A DNA stretch of 64,000 nt, from assembly GCA_040768845.1 (NCBI GenBank), contig JAXGME010000009.1, forward strand, positions 158,607-222,606, given 5' to 3'. Source of the stretch: JAEZHK01 sp040768845. Its GTDB lineage: Bacteria; Bacillota; Clostridia; Christensenellales; Aristaeellaceae. The notes under the pieces are model-generated. The model saw nothing but the letters and a program-made list of their open reading frames with translations, did not search any database and was not told the DNA's origin. Within the stretch, counting starts at the first letter, position 1; the number at the start of each line of letters is the position of its first letter. The translations under genes were made by a program, and so were the position numbers. Positions 51,585-59,853 of this stretch are shown here, in pieces.

Positions 51585-54050
51585 ATGTCCAAGCAACTGT
51601 TTGTCGATCCGTCGGCGCTTCGCAAGCCCGGCAAGGTACACTTCAAGGACATCCCGCTCAACACCTACCAGAAGGCCGTGAAGGACGAGGTGGGCAACCT
51701 GTCCAAGCAGCAGCTGCGCGACATCTATCGCGACATGCTGATGCTTCGTGAATTCGAAACGATGCTCAACCTGATCAAGACCACCGGCGAGTACAAGGGT
51801 ATCGCCTACAATCATCCCGGACCGGCGCACCTCTCGATGGGCCAGGAGGCCTCCGCGGTGGGTATGGCCTTCCATCTGGACGAAAACGACTACATCTTCG
51901 GCTCGCACAGGAGCCATGGCGAGATCCTGGCCAAGGGCCTGTCGGCCATCGAAAAGCTGTCCGACGACGCGCTGCTCGACATCATGAAGGGGTTCTTCGG
52001 CGGAGAAATCCTGAAGGTGGTGGAAACCGGCAAGCATGACACCGTGAAAGCCATGGCCATCGACTTTCTGCTCTACGGCGCGATGGCGGAAATCTTCGCC
52101 CGCGTGACCGGCTTCAACCGCGGCCTGGGCGGATCAATGCACACCTTCTTCACCCCCTTTGGCATCTACCCCAACAACGCGCTGGTGGGCGGCTCGGCCG
52201 ACATCGCTACGGGCGCGGCGCTGTATAAAAAGGTCAACCGCAAAAAGGGCATCGTCGTGGCCAACATCGGCGACGGCGCGCTGGGCTGCGGTCCGGTGCT
52301 GGAGGCGCTCAACTTCGCGTCCATGGGCCAGTTCACCAAGCTCTGGGATGGCGACATGAAGTCCGGCCTGCCGGTACTGTTCAACATTTTCAACAACAAT
52401 TATGGCATGGGCGGCCAGACATCCGGCGAAACCATGGGCTACGATGTGCTGGCGCGCCTGGGCGCGGGCTTTACGCCCACGCAGATGCACGCCGAGCGCG
52501 TGGACGGCTTTAATCCGCTGGCGGTCATCGAGGCCTACGGCCGAAAGAAGAAGCTGCTCAAGGAGGGCAAGGGCCCGGTGCTGCTGGATGTGCTCACCTA
52601 TCGCTTTGCCGGCCACAGCCCGTCGGACTCCTCCTCCTACCGCACCAAGGAAGAGATCGCGTCCTGGGAGGCGGTCGATCCGATCAACACCTATTGCGCC
52701 CAGCTGATCGAAGCGGGCGTCGCCACCGAAGCCGAGTGCGATGCCATCCACGAGGCGGTCAACGGGGCGATTCTCAAGAACTTCAAGCTGTCCATCGACG
52801 AGAGCGTGTCGCCGCGGATGGATCTCCACAAGGACCCGGAAGCCGTCAGCCGCCTGATGTTCTCCAACGGCCACGTCGAGGCCTTTGGCACCGCCAAGCC
52901 CGACGTGCTGATGCCGATGGAGGAGAACCCGCGGGTGAAGGCCATTGCCGGCAAGGAGCGCTTCTACATGAAGGACGGCAAGCCCGTCTCCAAGAACAAG
53001 CTCTATCAGCTGCGTGACGGCCTGTTTGAGGCGATTATCGACCGCTTCTACAAGGACCCGACGCTGGTCAGCTACGGCGAGGACGTGCGCGATTGGGGCG
53101 GCGCCTTTGCCGTGTACCGGGGCCTGACCGAGGCGCTCCCCTACCACCGCCTGTTCAACGCGCCGATCTCCGAGGCCGCCATCGTCGGCTCCGGCGTGGG
53201 CTACGCCATGGCCGGCGGCCGCGCGCTGGTGGAGCTGATGTACTGTGACTTCCTGGGCCGCGCGGGCGACGAGGTGTTCAACCAGATGTCCAAGTGGCAG
53301 TCCATGTCCGCGGGCGTCATCAAGATGCCGCTGGTGCTGCGCGTATCAGTGGGCTCCAAGTACGGTGCCCAGCATTCGCAGGATTGGACGGCGCTGACCG
53401 CCCATATCCCGGGCCTCAAGGTGGTCTTCCCTGCCACGCCCTACGACGCCAAGGGCATGATGGCCGCGGCGCTGGCCGGGACCGATCCGGTGGTGTTCTT
53501 CGAGAGCCAGCGCATCTATGACGTGGGCGAGATGTTCCACGAGGGCGGCGTTCCGGCGGAGTACTACGAGATCGAGCTGGGCAAGCCGGACATCAAGCGG
53601 CCGGGCTCCGACATCACCATCCTGACCTTCGGCGCGGTGCTCTACCGCGCGCTGAAGGCCGCCGACACCCTTAAGGAAAAGTACGGTCTCTCCGCCGAGG
53701 TGATCGACGCCCGCTCGCTGGTGCCCTTTGACTACCAGACGGTGCTGGATTCCGTCAAGAAGACGGGCCGGCTGGTGGTGGTCACCGACGCGTGCGAGCG
53801 CGGTTCCTACGCCAGCGAAGTAGCGCGCAACGTCACGGAACTGGGCTTTGACCTTCTGGACGCGCCGCCGGTGGTGGTGGCCGCCAAGAACTGGATCACC
53901 CCCGCCCACGAGCTGGAGGAGGCCTTCTTCCCGCAGCCGGAGTGGATTCTGGACGCCATTGACGCCAAGATCCTGCCGCTGCCCGGCCACGTGCGCGAAA
54001 CCAACCAGACATCCACCGAGAAACTGCGCGAGTTGCGCATGGGCGTCTGA
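51585..54050 (+). CDS. Fused alpha-beta 2-oxoacid dehydrogenase E1
   Basis: A single 821-aa polypeptide joins the E1 alpha half (about 1-455), with the TPP/Mg motif starting GDGALGCG and ending FNNNYGM, to the E1 beta half (about 460-821), with SYGEDVRDWGGAFAVYRGL and PISEAAIVGSGVGYA. Such fusions occur in several bacteria, whereas most Firmicutes have two genes. It decarboxylates a 2-oxoacid and reductively acylates the lipoyl group of E2. Pyruvate is the most likely substrate, but branched-chain or acetoin-type variants cannot be told apart by eye. AAGGAGT precedes the ATG. Confidence 0.93.
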   Translation: MSKQLFVDPSALRKPGKVHFKDIPLNTYQKAVKDEVGNLSKQQLRDIYRDMLMLREFETMLNLIKTTGEYKGIAYNHPGPAHLSMGQEASAVGMAFHLDENDYIFGSHRSHGEILAKGLSAIEKLSDDALLDIMKGFFGGEILKVVETGKHDTVKAMAIDFLLYGAMAEIFARVTGFNRGLGGSMHTFFTPFGIYPNNALVGGSADIATGAALYKKVNRKKGIVVANIGDGALGCGPVLEALNFASMGQFTKLWDGDMKSGLPVLFNIFNNNYGMGGQTSGETMGYDVLARLGAGFTPTQMHAERVDGFNPLAVIEAYGRKKKLLKEGKGPVLLDVLTYRFAGHSPSDSSSYRTKEEIASWEAVDPINTYCAQLIEAGVATEAECDAIHEAVNGAILKNFKLSIDESVSPRMDLHKDPEAVSRLMFSNGHVEAFGTAKPDVLMPMEENPRVKAIAGKERFYMKDGKPVSKNKLYQLRDGLFEAIIDRFYKDPTLVSYGEDVRDWGGAFAVYRGLTEALPYHRLFNAPISEAAIVGSGVGYAMAGGRALVELMYCDFLGRAGDEVFNQMSKWQSMSAGVIKMPLVLRVSVGSKYGAQHSQDWTALTAHIPGLKVVFPATPYDAKGMMAAALAGTDPVVFFESQRIYDVGEMFHEGGVPAEYYEIELGKPDIKRPGSDITILTFGAVLYRALKAADTLKEKYGLSAEVIDARSLVPFDYQTVLDSVKKTGRLVVVTDACERGSYASEVARNVTELGFDLLDAPPVVVAAKNWITPAHELEEAFFPQPEWILDAIDAKILPLPGHVRETNQTSTEKLRELRMGV

Positions 54051-54071
54051 TCCCGAAATCGCATTTGATCC

Positions 54072-54106
54072 AAACCGGCGCGGGGCAATGCCCCGCGCCG
54101 GTTTTA
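54072..54106 (+). terminator. Terminator of the 2-oxoacid dehydrogenase operon
   Basis: A perfect 15-bp stem (54072-54086 with 54090-54104), AAT loop and T-rich tail. Confidence 0.9.
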
Positions 54107-54261
54107 TAGGCAAATCCTCGTGACGCCATGCGTGTGCGATGAGCATCCGCGCGCATCATCCGAAAAGTACCCAGGCTTCAGAAAAATGCTGGCCCCGAGG
54201 CGCGGCTCATGCCGTCATCGTGCGCCGGGGCATGATGGCGTCCGGTGCGCGAAGCGCCGGA
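54107..54261. other. Intergenic stretch between the dehydrogenase operon and IS66
   Basis: No gene is seen. It contains a 9-bp hairpin with one G-U pair (54240-54248 with 54254-54262), whose last base is the first base of the IS66 target duplication. No promoter stands out. Confidence 0.5.
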
Positions 54262-54269
54262 CATCCATT
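54262..54269. repeat. IS66 target-site duplication, left copy
   Basis: CATCCATT is repeated exactly at 56927-56934, flanking the two IS ends. Eight-bp duplications are typical of IS66. Confidence 0.95.
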
Positions 54270-54287
54270 GTAAGCGTCAAATAACAG

Positions 54288-54430
54288 CATGGGAGGCACC
54301 TGCTCCAATCAGATGAGAAGATAAGAGCGTGTGGGGATTGAGAATCCATAAGATTCACGGAGAATCCAAGCGAATCGCTGAGATTCGTTGAGACAACCCC
54401 GCAATCTCATCCAACATGGGAGGTGTCGAT
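54288..54430 (+). other. IS66 leader region
   Basis: A gene-free stretch between the left end and tnpA with repeated short GATTC/GAATCC motifs in both orientations (54335-54390). No clear promoter is seen. It may hold the element promoter or a regulatory RNA fold. Confidence 0.4.
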
Positions 54431-54835
54431 ATGGACGGAGTCCGGGCCATGAAGCACATGGCGCGTCTTTCAGAGTGGAAGGGGCGAATCGTTGAATGTC
54501 GGAACAGCGGGCAGCCGGTACAGGGATGGTGCGAACAAAACGGGATCAATCCAAAGACGTATTACCGGTGGGAACGACTGCTCATGGCCGAGGCGGTCAG
54601 AATCGCCGAACGCAGAAGCTCTGAACCGGAGGCCTTGCCCGGCAGTACAGGAGATGGATCCCAAGCGCAGACATCCCAAGCCCAGGTTCCATGTATCGTA
54701 AGACTCGACTGCGCGAAGACAGAGGAGCGGCGGGAATGCGCGTTCAGGCTCAACGGAGTGGAGATCACCGTATCGGAGGACGTAAGCCCGGCGTTTCTCG
54801 GGAAACTGCTGGAGGCGGCCGCCCATGCTCGCTGA
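54431..54835 (+). CDS. tnpA: IS66 accessory protein TnpA
   Basis: A 134-aa protein with an N-terminal helix-turn-helix of the IS66 TnpA type (WKGRIVECRNSGQPVQGWCEQNGINPKTYYRW). It is required with TnpB for transposition of classical IS66 elements. GGGAGG lies seven bases before the ATG. Its end overlaps tnpB by 11 bp, which implies translational coupling. Confidence 0.9.
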   Translation: MDGVRAMKHMARLSEWKGRIVECRNSGQPVQGWCEQNGINPKTYYRWERLLMAEAVRIAERRSSEPEALPGSTGDGSQAQTSQAQVPCIVRLDCAKTEERRECAFRLNGVEITVSEDVSPAFLGKLLEAAAHAR

Positions 54836-55172
54836 GAGGATCGAGGTGGACAACATCTACATGGTCTTGGGCTATACGGACATGAGGAAGTCCATCACGG
54901 GGCTTGCGGCCATCGTCAAGTACCAATTCAAGCTGAACCCGTTTGAGCGAAGCCTGTTTCTCTTCTGCGGGAAGCGGGCGGATCGGATGAAGGCGCTTCT
55001 GTGGGAGGAGGACGGTTTCCTGCTTCTGTACAAGATCCTGGAAGAAAGCAGCTACCAATGGCCGAGGACCGAAGCGGAGGTACGGAAGATCACTTTTCAG
55101 GAATATCATCGGCTGCTCGAAGGTCTGCAAGTCAACAGACGCCGCGTGCATGCGCCAAAAGAGTGGGGATGA
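54825..55172 (+). CDS. tnpB: IS66 Orf2-like protein TnpB
   Basis: The 115-aa product matches IS66 Orf2: VLGYTDMRKSITGLAAIV near the N-terminus, ERSLFLFCGKRADRMKALLWEEDGF in the middle. Its biochemical role in transposition is not settled. It starts within the tnpA end. Confidence 0.95.
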   Translation: MLAERIEVDNIYMVLGYTDMRKSITGLAAIVKYQFKLNPFERSLFLFCGKRADRMKALLWEEDGFLLLYKILEESSYQWPRTEAEVRKITFQEYHRLLEGLQVNRRRVHAPKEWG

Positions 55173-55219
55173 CACAGAAATGTAAGAATTGTTTTTCTTT
55201 TGGCATGCCCTTCCAGCGC

Positions 55220-55240
55220 GAGCCGGTTTGACACCGGCTC
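55220..55240 (+). terminator. Hairpin between tnpB and tnpC
   Basis: An 8-bp perfect stem (GAGCCGGT with ACCGGCTC) and TTGAC loop in the tnpB-tnpC gap, followed by CGCTTTATTG. A weak attenuator or mRNA-processing structure limiting transposase expression is possible. Confidence 0.4.
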
Positions 55241-55289
55241 CGCTTTATTGTACCATGAGAGCAGCAAGAAACGAAGGGATGCACCCCGT

Positions 55290-56903
55290 ATGGAGAGACC
55301 AAATGACGGTGCTTTGTCGCCGGAAGCGAAGGAATACATCCGGTTCCAGGAGCGGCAGATCGCGGAACTGACCAGCCAGCTCAATTACCTGCGCAAGCTG
55401 TACTTTGGGAAGAAGAGCGAGAAGCAGCATCTTTCCATTCCGGCGGATTGCGACCAGTTATCCATCTTTGACGAGGCCGAGGCGACGGCGGACGGCAAAA
55501 CGGAGGATCTGCCGCGCCAGACGAACACCACCGTCCGGGCGCACGCGCGCGCAAAGCGCCGCTCCCGGGAGGAGATTCTGGCCGGTCTTCCCCGCCAAGT
55601 GCATGAATATGACCTTGCGCCGGAAGACATGGGATGTCCCCATTGTGGGCATGAGATGGAGAAGGTCGGCAGGGAACTGATCCGGGAAGAGTGCGATTAT
55701 ATTCCCGCGCACGTCGAGGTTCACGCGTACTACTGCGCCACCTACACCTGCCGCAGCTGCCTGGGCGGAGGCGAGGGATGCGCGGATTGTCAGAAGCCCA
55801 CCGAGGCGTGCGGGGACTGCAAAAACGGCCCGCGCACGGTGTTTGTCAAAGCGCCGCTTCCGCCGGAGAAGCGGTATCCGGTCTTCGCCCACTCCCTGGC
55901 GAGCGCAGCCGCCGTCGCCTATGTGCTGTACGCCAAGTACGTGCAGGCCATTCCCCTGTACCGGCAGGTGAAGGACTGGGAGATGGCGGGGCTTACGGTC
56001 AACCGGGCGACACTGGCGAACTGGGTGATCCTTTGCCACCGCGACTATTTTCAGTATCTGGTTGCGCATCTGCGGAAGATTCTGCTCGCGTCGGAGGTCC
56101 TTCACAGCGACGAAACGCCGGTCAACGTGCTGGACGAGAAGAACCGGGTCAACTCGCAGATGTGGGTCTACCGGACGGGCGCGTACGAAGCGCATCCGAT
56201 TGTGATCTATGACTACCAGCCCAGCCGGGAGGCCCGCCACCCGAAGCGCTTCCTGGACGGTTTCACGGGGTATCTGGTCACGGACGGCATGGCGAGTTAT
56301 CCGGTGCTTAAGACGGTCACCAATTGCGGCTGCTGGGCGCATCTGAGGAGAGAATTTCTCAAAGCGGCGAGCGGCAAAATCCCGGACGAGGGAACCGGGC
56401 TGAGAAAGGGCTTTGATCTCGTGGAGGCGCTGTTCATGCTGGAGCGCGAATTTCGCGATCTGTCCCCCGACGAGCGGCTCAACGAGCGCCGGAAACGGAG
56501 CAGCCCGATCCTGGATGAATTCTGGAGATGGTGCACGAGCGAAAATCGCCTGAAAAGCGATCCATGCGCCAAGCCGAGTGGATACGCGACAAATCAGAAG
56601 CGGGCGCTGTGCGCCTTCCTTCTCGACGGCAGAATTCCAATCACCAACAACGACGCGGAGAACGCGATTCGTCCCTTTGTCGTGGGCCGGAAGAATTGGC
56701 TGTTCTGCAACACGGCCAACGGCGCGCAGGCGAGCGCCTCGGTGTACAGCATTGTCGAGACCGCGAAGGCAAACGGACTCAAGCCGTTTCAGTACTTCAA
56801 ATTCCTGCTTCAGCGCATGCCCTCCGCGGACAGGCACTATTCTGATGCCTTCTTATCCAGTCTTATGCCTTGGAGCCCCGATGCCCAAGATCTATGCCGC
56901 TAG
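55290..56903 (+). CDS. tnpC: IS66 transposase TnpC
   Basis: A 537-aa DDE transposase. An N-terminal coiled coil (QERQIAELTSQLNYLRKLYFG) is followed by a zinc-binding segment (CPHCGHEM, CRSCLGGGEGCADCQK) with unusually many cysteines, then the DDE domain with HSDETPVNVL, VTDGMASYPVL and the final Glu in NNDAENAIRPFVVGRKNW. Length is normal for IS66 and no stop interrupts it. ATG 55290 begins the conserved region; the ribosome site is weak, so low translation is expected. Confidence 0.95.
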   Translation: MERPNDGALSPEAKEYIRFQERQIAELTSQLNYLRKLYFGKKSEKQHLSIPADCDQLSIFDEAEATADGKTEDLPRQTNTTVRAHARAKRRSREEILAGLPRQVHEYDLAPEDMGCPHCGHEMEKVGRELIREECDYIPAHVEVHAYYCATYTCRSCLGGGEGCADCQKPTEACGDCKNGPRTVFVKAPLPPEKRYPVFAHSLASAAAVAYVLYAKYVQAIPLYRQVKDWEMAGLTVNRATLANWVILCHRDYFQYLVAHLRKILLASEVLHSDETPVNVLDEKNRVNSQMWVYRTGAYEAHPIVIYDYQPSREARHPKRFLDGFTGYLVTDGMASYPVLKTVTNCGCWAHLRREFLKAASGKIPDEGTGLRKGFDLVEALFMLEREFRDLSPDERLNERRKRSSPILDEFWRWCTSENRLKSDPCAKPSGYATNQKRALCAFLLDGRIPITNNDAENAIRPFVVGRKNWLFCNTANGAQASASVYSIVETAKANGLKPFQYFKFLLQRMPSADRHYSDAFLSSLMPWSPDAQDLCR

Positions 56904-56926
56904 ACGCCCTGTTATTTGACGCTTAC

Positions 56927-56934
56927 CATCCATT
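56927..56934. repeat. IS66 target-site duplication, right copy
   Basis: CATCCATT, identical to 54262-54269. Confidence 0.95.
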
Positions 56935-56957
56935 GGTTGCGAGGGACACAAATACAT

Positions 56958-56988
56958 AAAGGCCGGAGCGCAATGCGCTCCGGCCTTT
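56958..56988 (-). terminator. Terminator of oppA
   Basis: A perfect 14-bp stem (56958-56971 with 56975-56988) with AAT loop; on the minus strand it is followed by TTTATGTATTTG. It lies 12 bp after the oppA stop. Confidence 0.85.
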
Positions 56989-56999
56989 CGCAAAGGTGC

Positions 57000-58772
57000 T
57001 TATTCGATCGTCGTGTAGGTCAGGTTCACGTCGCCGTTGGACATAATCATGGTGTTCTTGACATTGGGCTTGAGCATATAGGGGTTGGTGTAGAAGTACA
57101 GCGGAGCGACGCCGCCGGTCGCCATCAGAATCTTCTCGGCCTTCGCGCTGATCGCGGCGCGCTCAGCGGGATCGGTGGACAGCTTGATCTGGTCTACCAG
57201 CGCATCAAAGGCGTCGGCCCAGGTCTGATCCCCGTTCTCTCCCCAATAGGCGCCGAGGCCGGCATCCTTCGTGGTCTCGCTGTAACGGGTATAATCGCCC
57301 ACATCGCGGCCCAGGCGCGGGTAGTTGTTGCCCGACGCGCTGATAAAGATGTCCAGGAAGTTGGTGACATCGTTGTAGTCAGAGATCCAGCCCATGCGCG
57401 CGGCTTCCGCGTCGCCGGCCTTCAGCTTCTGCTGCAGGGTCGACCAGGCCTCGGTGTTGATCGTCGCGGTGATGCCAAAGGTGTTCCACACCTCCTGCAC
57501 GTACTGGATGATCGCCGCGTTGGCGCCGGAGTTGTTGAACGCAAACTCGATGGACGGAACATCGCTGAACACGATGTCGCCGGTCTCGATGGACCCGGTG
57601 TAGGTATAGCCCAGATCAATCAGCGTCTTAACGGCCGCTACCTGATCCTCGGTGTAGTTGGCGTTCTCGGCGGAAGGCGTGTTGGTGCCGGTGTACCAGG
57701 TGCCGTAGTCCTCGGCGCTGCGCACATCGGAGTTGAGGCCGTCGGACAGGTCTTTCGGGAAGAAGCCGGTCGCGGGCACCTGACCGCCCTGGGTCACGTA
57801 CTCAACGACTTCCTGACGGTTGATCAGCTGGCCCAGCGCAAAGCGCGCCTTGGACATTTCCTGCACGGTCAGCTGCTTCGTGGCGGGAGACATATCCTTG
57901 TGCACGTTGAAGAGGATATACCACGTTCCGAGGTAAGGCCCGAACACCAGCTCGCCCGGATAGGTGGACTGCAGGCGCGGGAACTCGGTGGGGTCAATGG
58001 CGTTGATAAAGGAGGCGGTGTCGTTCTCGTAGGCGGTCAAAATGGCCACGTTGTCCTCGGACAGGTAGCAATTGACGCCGCCCAGCGAAACGTTCGCAGC
58101 GTTCCAGTAGTTGGGGTTCTTCTCGAAGGAGATCACATCGTCCACCTTGTAGGCGGTCATGCGATAGGGGCCCATGCCAATGTAGGTTTCCGGTTTGGTG
58201 GCCCACACGCCCTCGTTGTCCGCAGTCTCGGCCTTGACGGGCATGAAGGTCGGGAAAGCGCACAGCTCAAGGAAATACGGGGTCGGGGCAATCAGCTTGA
58301 CGGTCAGCGTGCGGGCGGCGTCATCCACCACCACGTTCATGCCACCGTTGCCGTCATTGCCGTCAATCACGTCAAACAGGAAGCCGTAGTCGGCGCCCAG
58401 ATCGGCGGAGGCGGAGCGCTTCCAGGAGGCCAGAATCTCGCTGGCGGTGAAATCGCTGCCGTCGGACCACTTCAGACCCTCGCGGAGCGTAAAGGTGTAG
58501 GTCAAGCCATCTTCGGAGACGGTGTAGCTTTCGGCCAGTTCGGGCGAGAGCTTGGGCTCACCGTCCACAAACTGCCAGCCGATCAGGCCGGCATGCGCCA
58601 GCTTGAGGACGTTGGAGCCGTTGACCGAGCTGTTCAGCGCCGGATCGATCGAAAGGGGGGTGCCGCCGCCAAAGAACACGGAAATAACCGGCGCGCTGGA
58701 CTCCGCCATGCCGACCATTCCGGTGCCCAGCAGCAACGTGAGCGTGAGTAGCATCGCAAGTGCCTTTTTCAT
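57000..58772 (-). CDS. oppA: Oligopeptide ABC transporter substrate-binding protein
   Basis: A 590-aa SBP_bac_5 (cluster C) extracellular solute-binding protein delivering peptides to the OppBCDF transporter. It has a cleavable signal (MKKALAMLLTLTLLLGTG) but no lipobox cysteine: the signal ends VGMAESS, which suggests signal peptidase I. GAGGAGGA precedes the ATG at 58772. The gene is last in the opp operon and also has a promoter of its own with an operator-like palindrome. Peptide is the likely ligand from the permease context; nickel or other substrates are possible in the family. Confidence 0.92.
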   Translation of the reverse strand: MKKALAMLLTLTLLLGTGMVGMAESSAPVISVFFGGGTPLSIDPALNSSVNGSNVLKLAHAGLIGWQFVDGEPKLSPELAESYTVSEDGLTYTFTLREGLKWSDGSDFTASEILASWKRSASADLGADYGFLFDVIDGNDGNGGMNVVVDDAARTLTVKLIAPTPYFLELCAFPTFMPVKAETADNEGVWATKPETYIGMGPYRMTAYKVDDVISFEKNPNYWNAANVSLGGVNCYLSEDNVAILTAYENDTASFINAIDPTEFPRLQSTYPGELVFGPYLGTWYILFNVHKDMSPATKQLTVQEMSKARFALGQLINRQEVVEYVTQGGQVPATGFFPKDLSDGLNSDVRSAEDYGTWYTGTNTPSAENANYTEDQVAAVKTLIDLGYTYTGSIETGDIVFSDVPSIEFAFNNSGANAAIIQYVQEVWNTFGITATINTEAWSTLQQKLKAGDAEAARMGWISDYNDVTNFLDIFISASGNNYPRLGRDVGDYTRYSETTKDAGLGAYWGENGDQTWADAFDALVDQIKLSTDPAERAAISAKAEKILMATGGVAPLYFYTNPYMLKPNVKNTMIMSNGDVNLTYTTIE

Positions 58773-58822
58773 AGTTCTCCTCCTCAAAATGATACTGGAC
58801 CAGGATGCAAGTAACTGCCCCA

Positions 58823-58851
58823 ATGATAGCATGCTGGCTGCATGCTGTCAA
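58823..58851 (-). promoter_or_regulatory. oppA promoter with a palindromic operator in the spacer
   Basis: On the minus strand TTGACA (58846-58851) and TATCAT (58823-58828) are 17 bp apart. The spacer is almost entirely the inverted repeat AGCATGC/GCATGCT (58828-58834 with 58840-58846, TGGCT between on the plus strand). A repressor bound there would occlude both boxes. Confidence 0.7.
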
Positions 58852-58872
58852 GGAAGCAAAACAAAAAATGAA

Positions 58873-59853
58873 TTATATGTGGTGGCAGGCGGCAAAATGT
58901 CCCTTTTCCACCTCGACAAATTCCGGGTTGATTTCCGCGCAGATGCTGGTGGCGCGGCTGCAGCGCGTGCGGAAGGGGCAGCCCGACGGCACGTTGAGCG
59001 GGCTGGGGATATCGCCGCCGAGCACAATGCGCCGGGAGGCGCGGGCCCTGTCCGGGTCCGGGATCGGCACCGCCGACAAAAGGGAGATCGTGTAGGGGTG
59101 CAGCGGGTGGCGGTGCAGCTCCGAGGAGGACGCCAACTCCACCATCTTGCCCAGGTACATGACGGCAATGCGGTTTGAAATGTGCTTGACCACCGCCAGA
59201 TCATGGGCGATGAACAGGTACGCCAGCCCTAACTTCTTCTGCAGGTCTTCCAGCATGTTGATGATCTGCGCCTGGATGGACACGTCCAGCGCCGACACCG
59301 GCTCGTCGCAGACGATGAACTCCGGGCTGGACGCCAGCGCCCGGGCAATGCCGATGCGCTGCCGCTGTCCGCCGGAAAACTCATGGGCGTAGCGGGTGGC
59401 CTGTTCGCTGGAAAGGCCGACCATGCGGAGCAGGCTCGTAATCTTCTCGTCCCGCTCCTTTTTGTTTTTGCACAGCTTATGCACGTCCAGCGGCTCCGCC
59501 ACGATATCGCCCACCGTCATGCGCGGGTTGAGCGACGAGTACGGATCCTGGAACACCAGCTGCGCGCGGCGCCGAAAGGTGGGCAGCGTCTTTTCCTCTA
59601 CCCGTACGCCGTCAAAGAACACCTCGCCGGAAGTGGGTGTGTAAAGGTGCAGAAGGCTCCTGCCCACGGTGGTCTTGCCGCAGCCGGACTCCCCCACCAG
59701 GCCCAGCGTTTCGCCCTTTCCTATGGTGAAGGAAACGCCGTCCACCGCCTTCAGCGGTTTCTTTTTGAAAAAGCCGGTGCTGATGGTAAAGTGCTGCTTG
59801 AGGTCCCGGACGTCCACCAGGGGCGCTTTTCCGGCGTTCGCGTTGTCAGGCAT
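58873..59853 (-). CDS. oppF: Oligopeptide ABC transporter ATP-binding protein OppF
   Basis: A 326-aa ABC ATPase with Walker A GESGCGKTTVGR, Q-loop FQDPYSSLNPRM, signature FSGGQRQRIGIARAL, Walker B VCDEPVSALDVS and the C-terminal cysteine-rich peptide-transporter extension (CPFRTRCSRATSIC) that may hold an Fe-S or zinc site. It pairs with OppD. Met 59853 is chosen because GGTGATC just upstream fits the ribosome; Met 59865 is possible. It overlaps the oppD stop. Confidence 0.94.
   Translation of the reverse strand: MPDNANAGKAPLVDVRDLKQHFTISTGFFKKKPLKAVDGVSFTIGKGETLGLVGESGCGKTTVGRSLLHLYTPTSGEVFFDGVRVEEKTLPTFRRRAQLVFQDPYSSLNPRMTVGDIVAEPLDVHKLCKNKKERDEKITSLLRMVGLSSEQATRYAHEFSGGQRQRIGIARALASSPEFIVCDEPVSALDVSIQAQIINMLEDLQKKLGLAYLFIAHDLAVVKHISNRIAVMYLGKMVELASSSELHRHPLHPYTISLLSAVPIPDPDRARASRRIVLGGDIPSPLNVPSGCPFRTRCSRATSICAEINPEFVEVEKGHFAACHHI

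Larger units (their letters stand above)
54270..56926 (+). mobile_element. Complete IS66-family insertion sequence, 2657 bp
   Basis: The element is bounded by 18-bp inverted repeats (54270-54287 and 56909-56926, GTAAGCGTCAAATAACAG) and an exact 8-bp target duplication. It encodes TnpA, TnpB and the TnpC transposase in the standard order, all intact. Unchanged ends and duplication indicate a recent insertion that could still be mobile. It sits in an intergenic region and breaks no recognisable gene. Confidence 0.97.
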
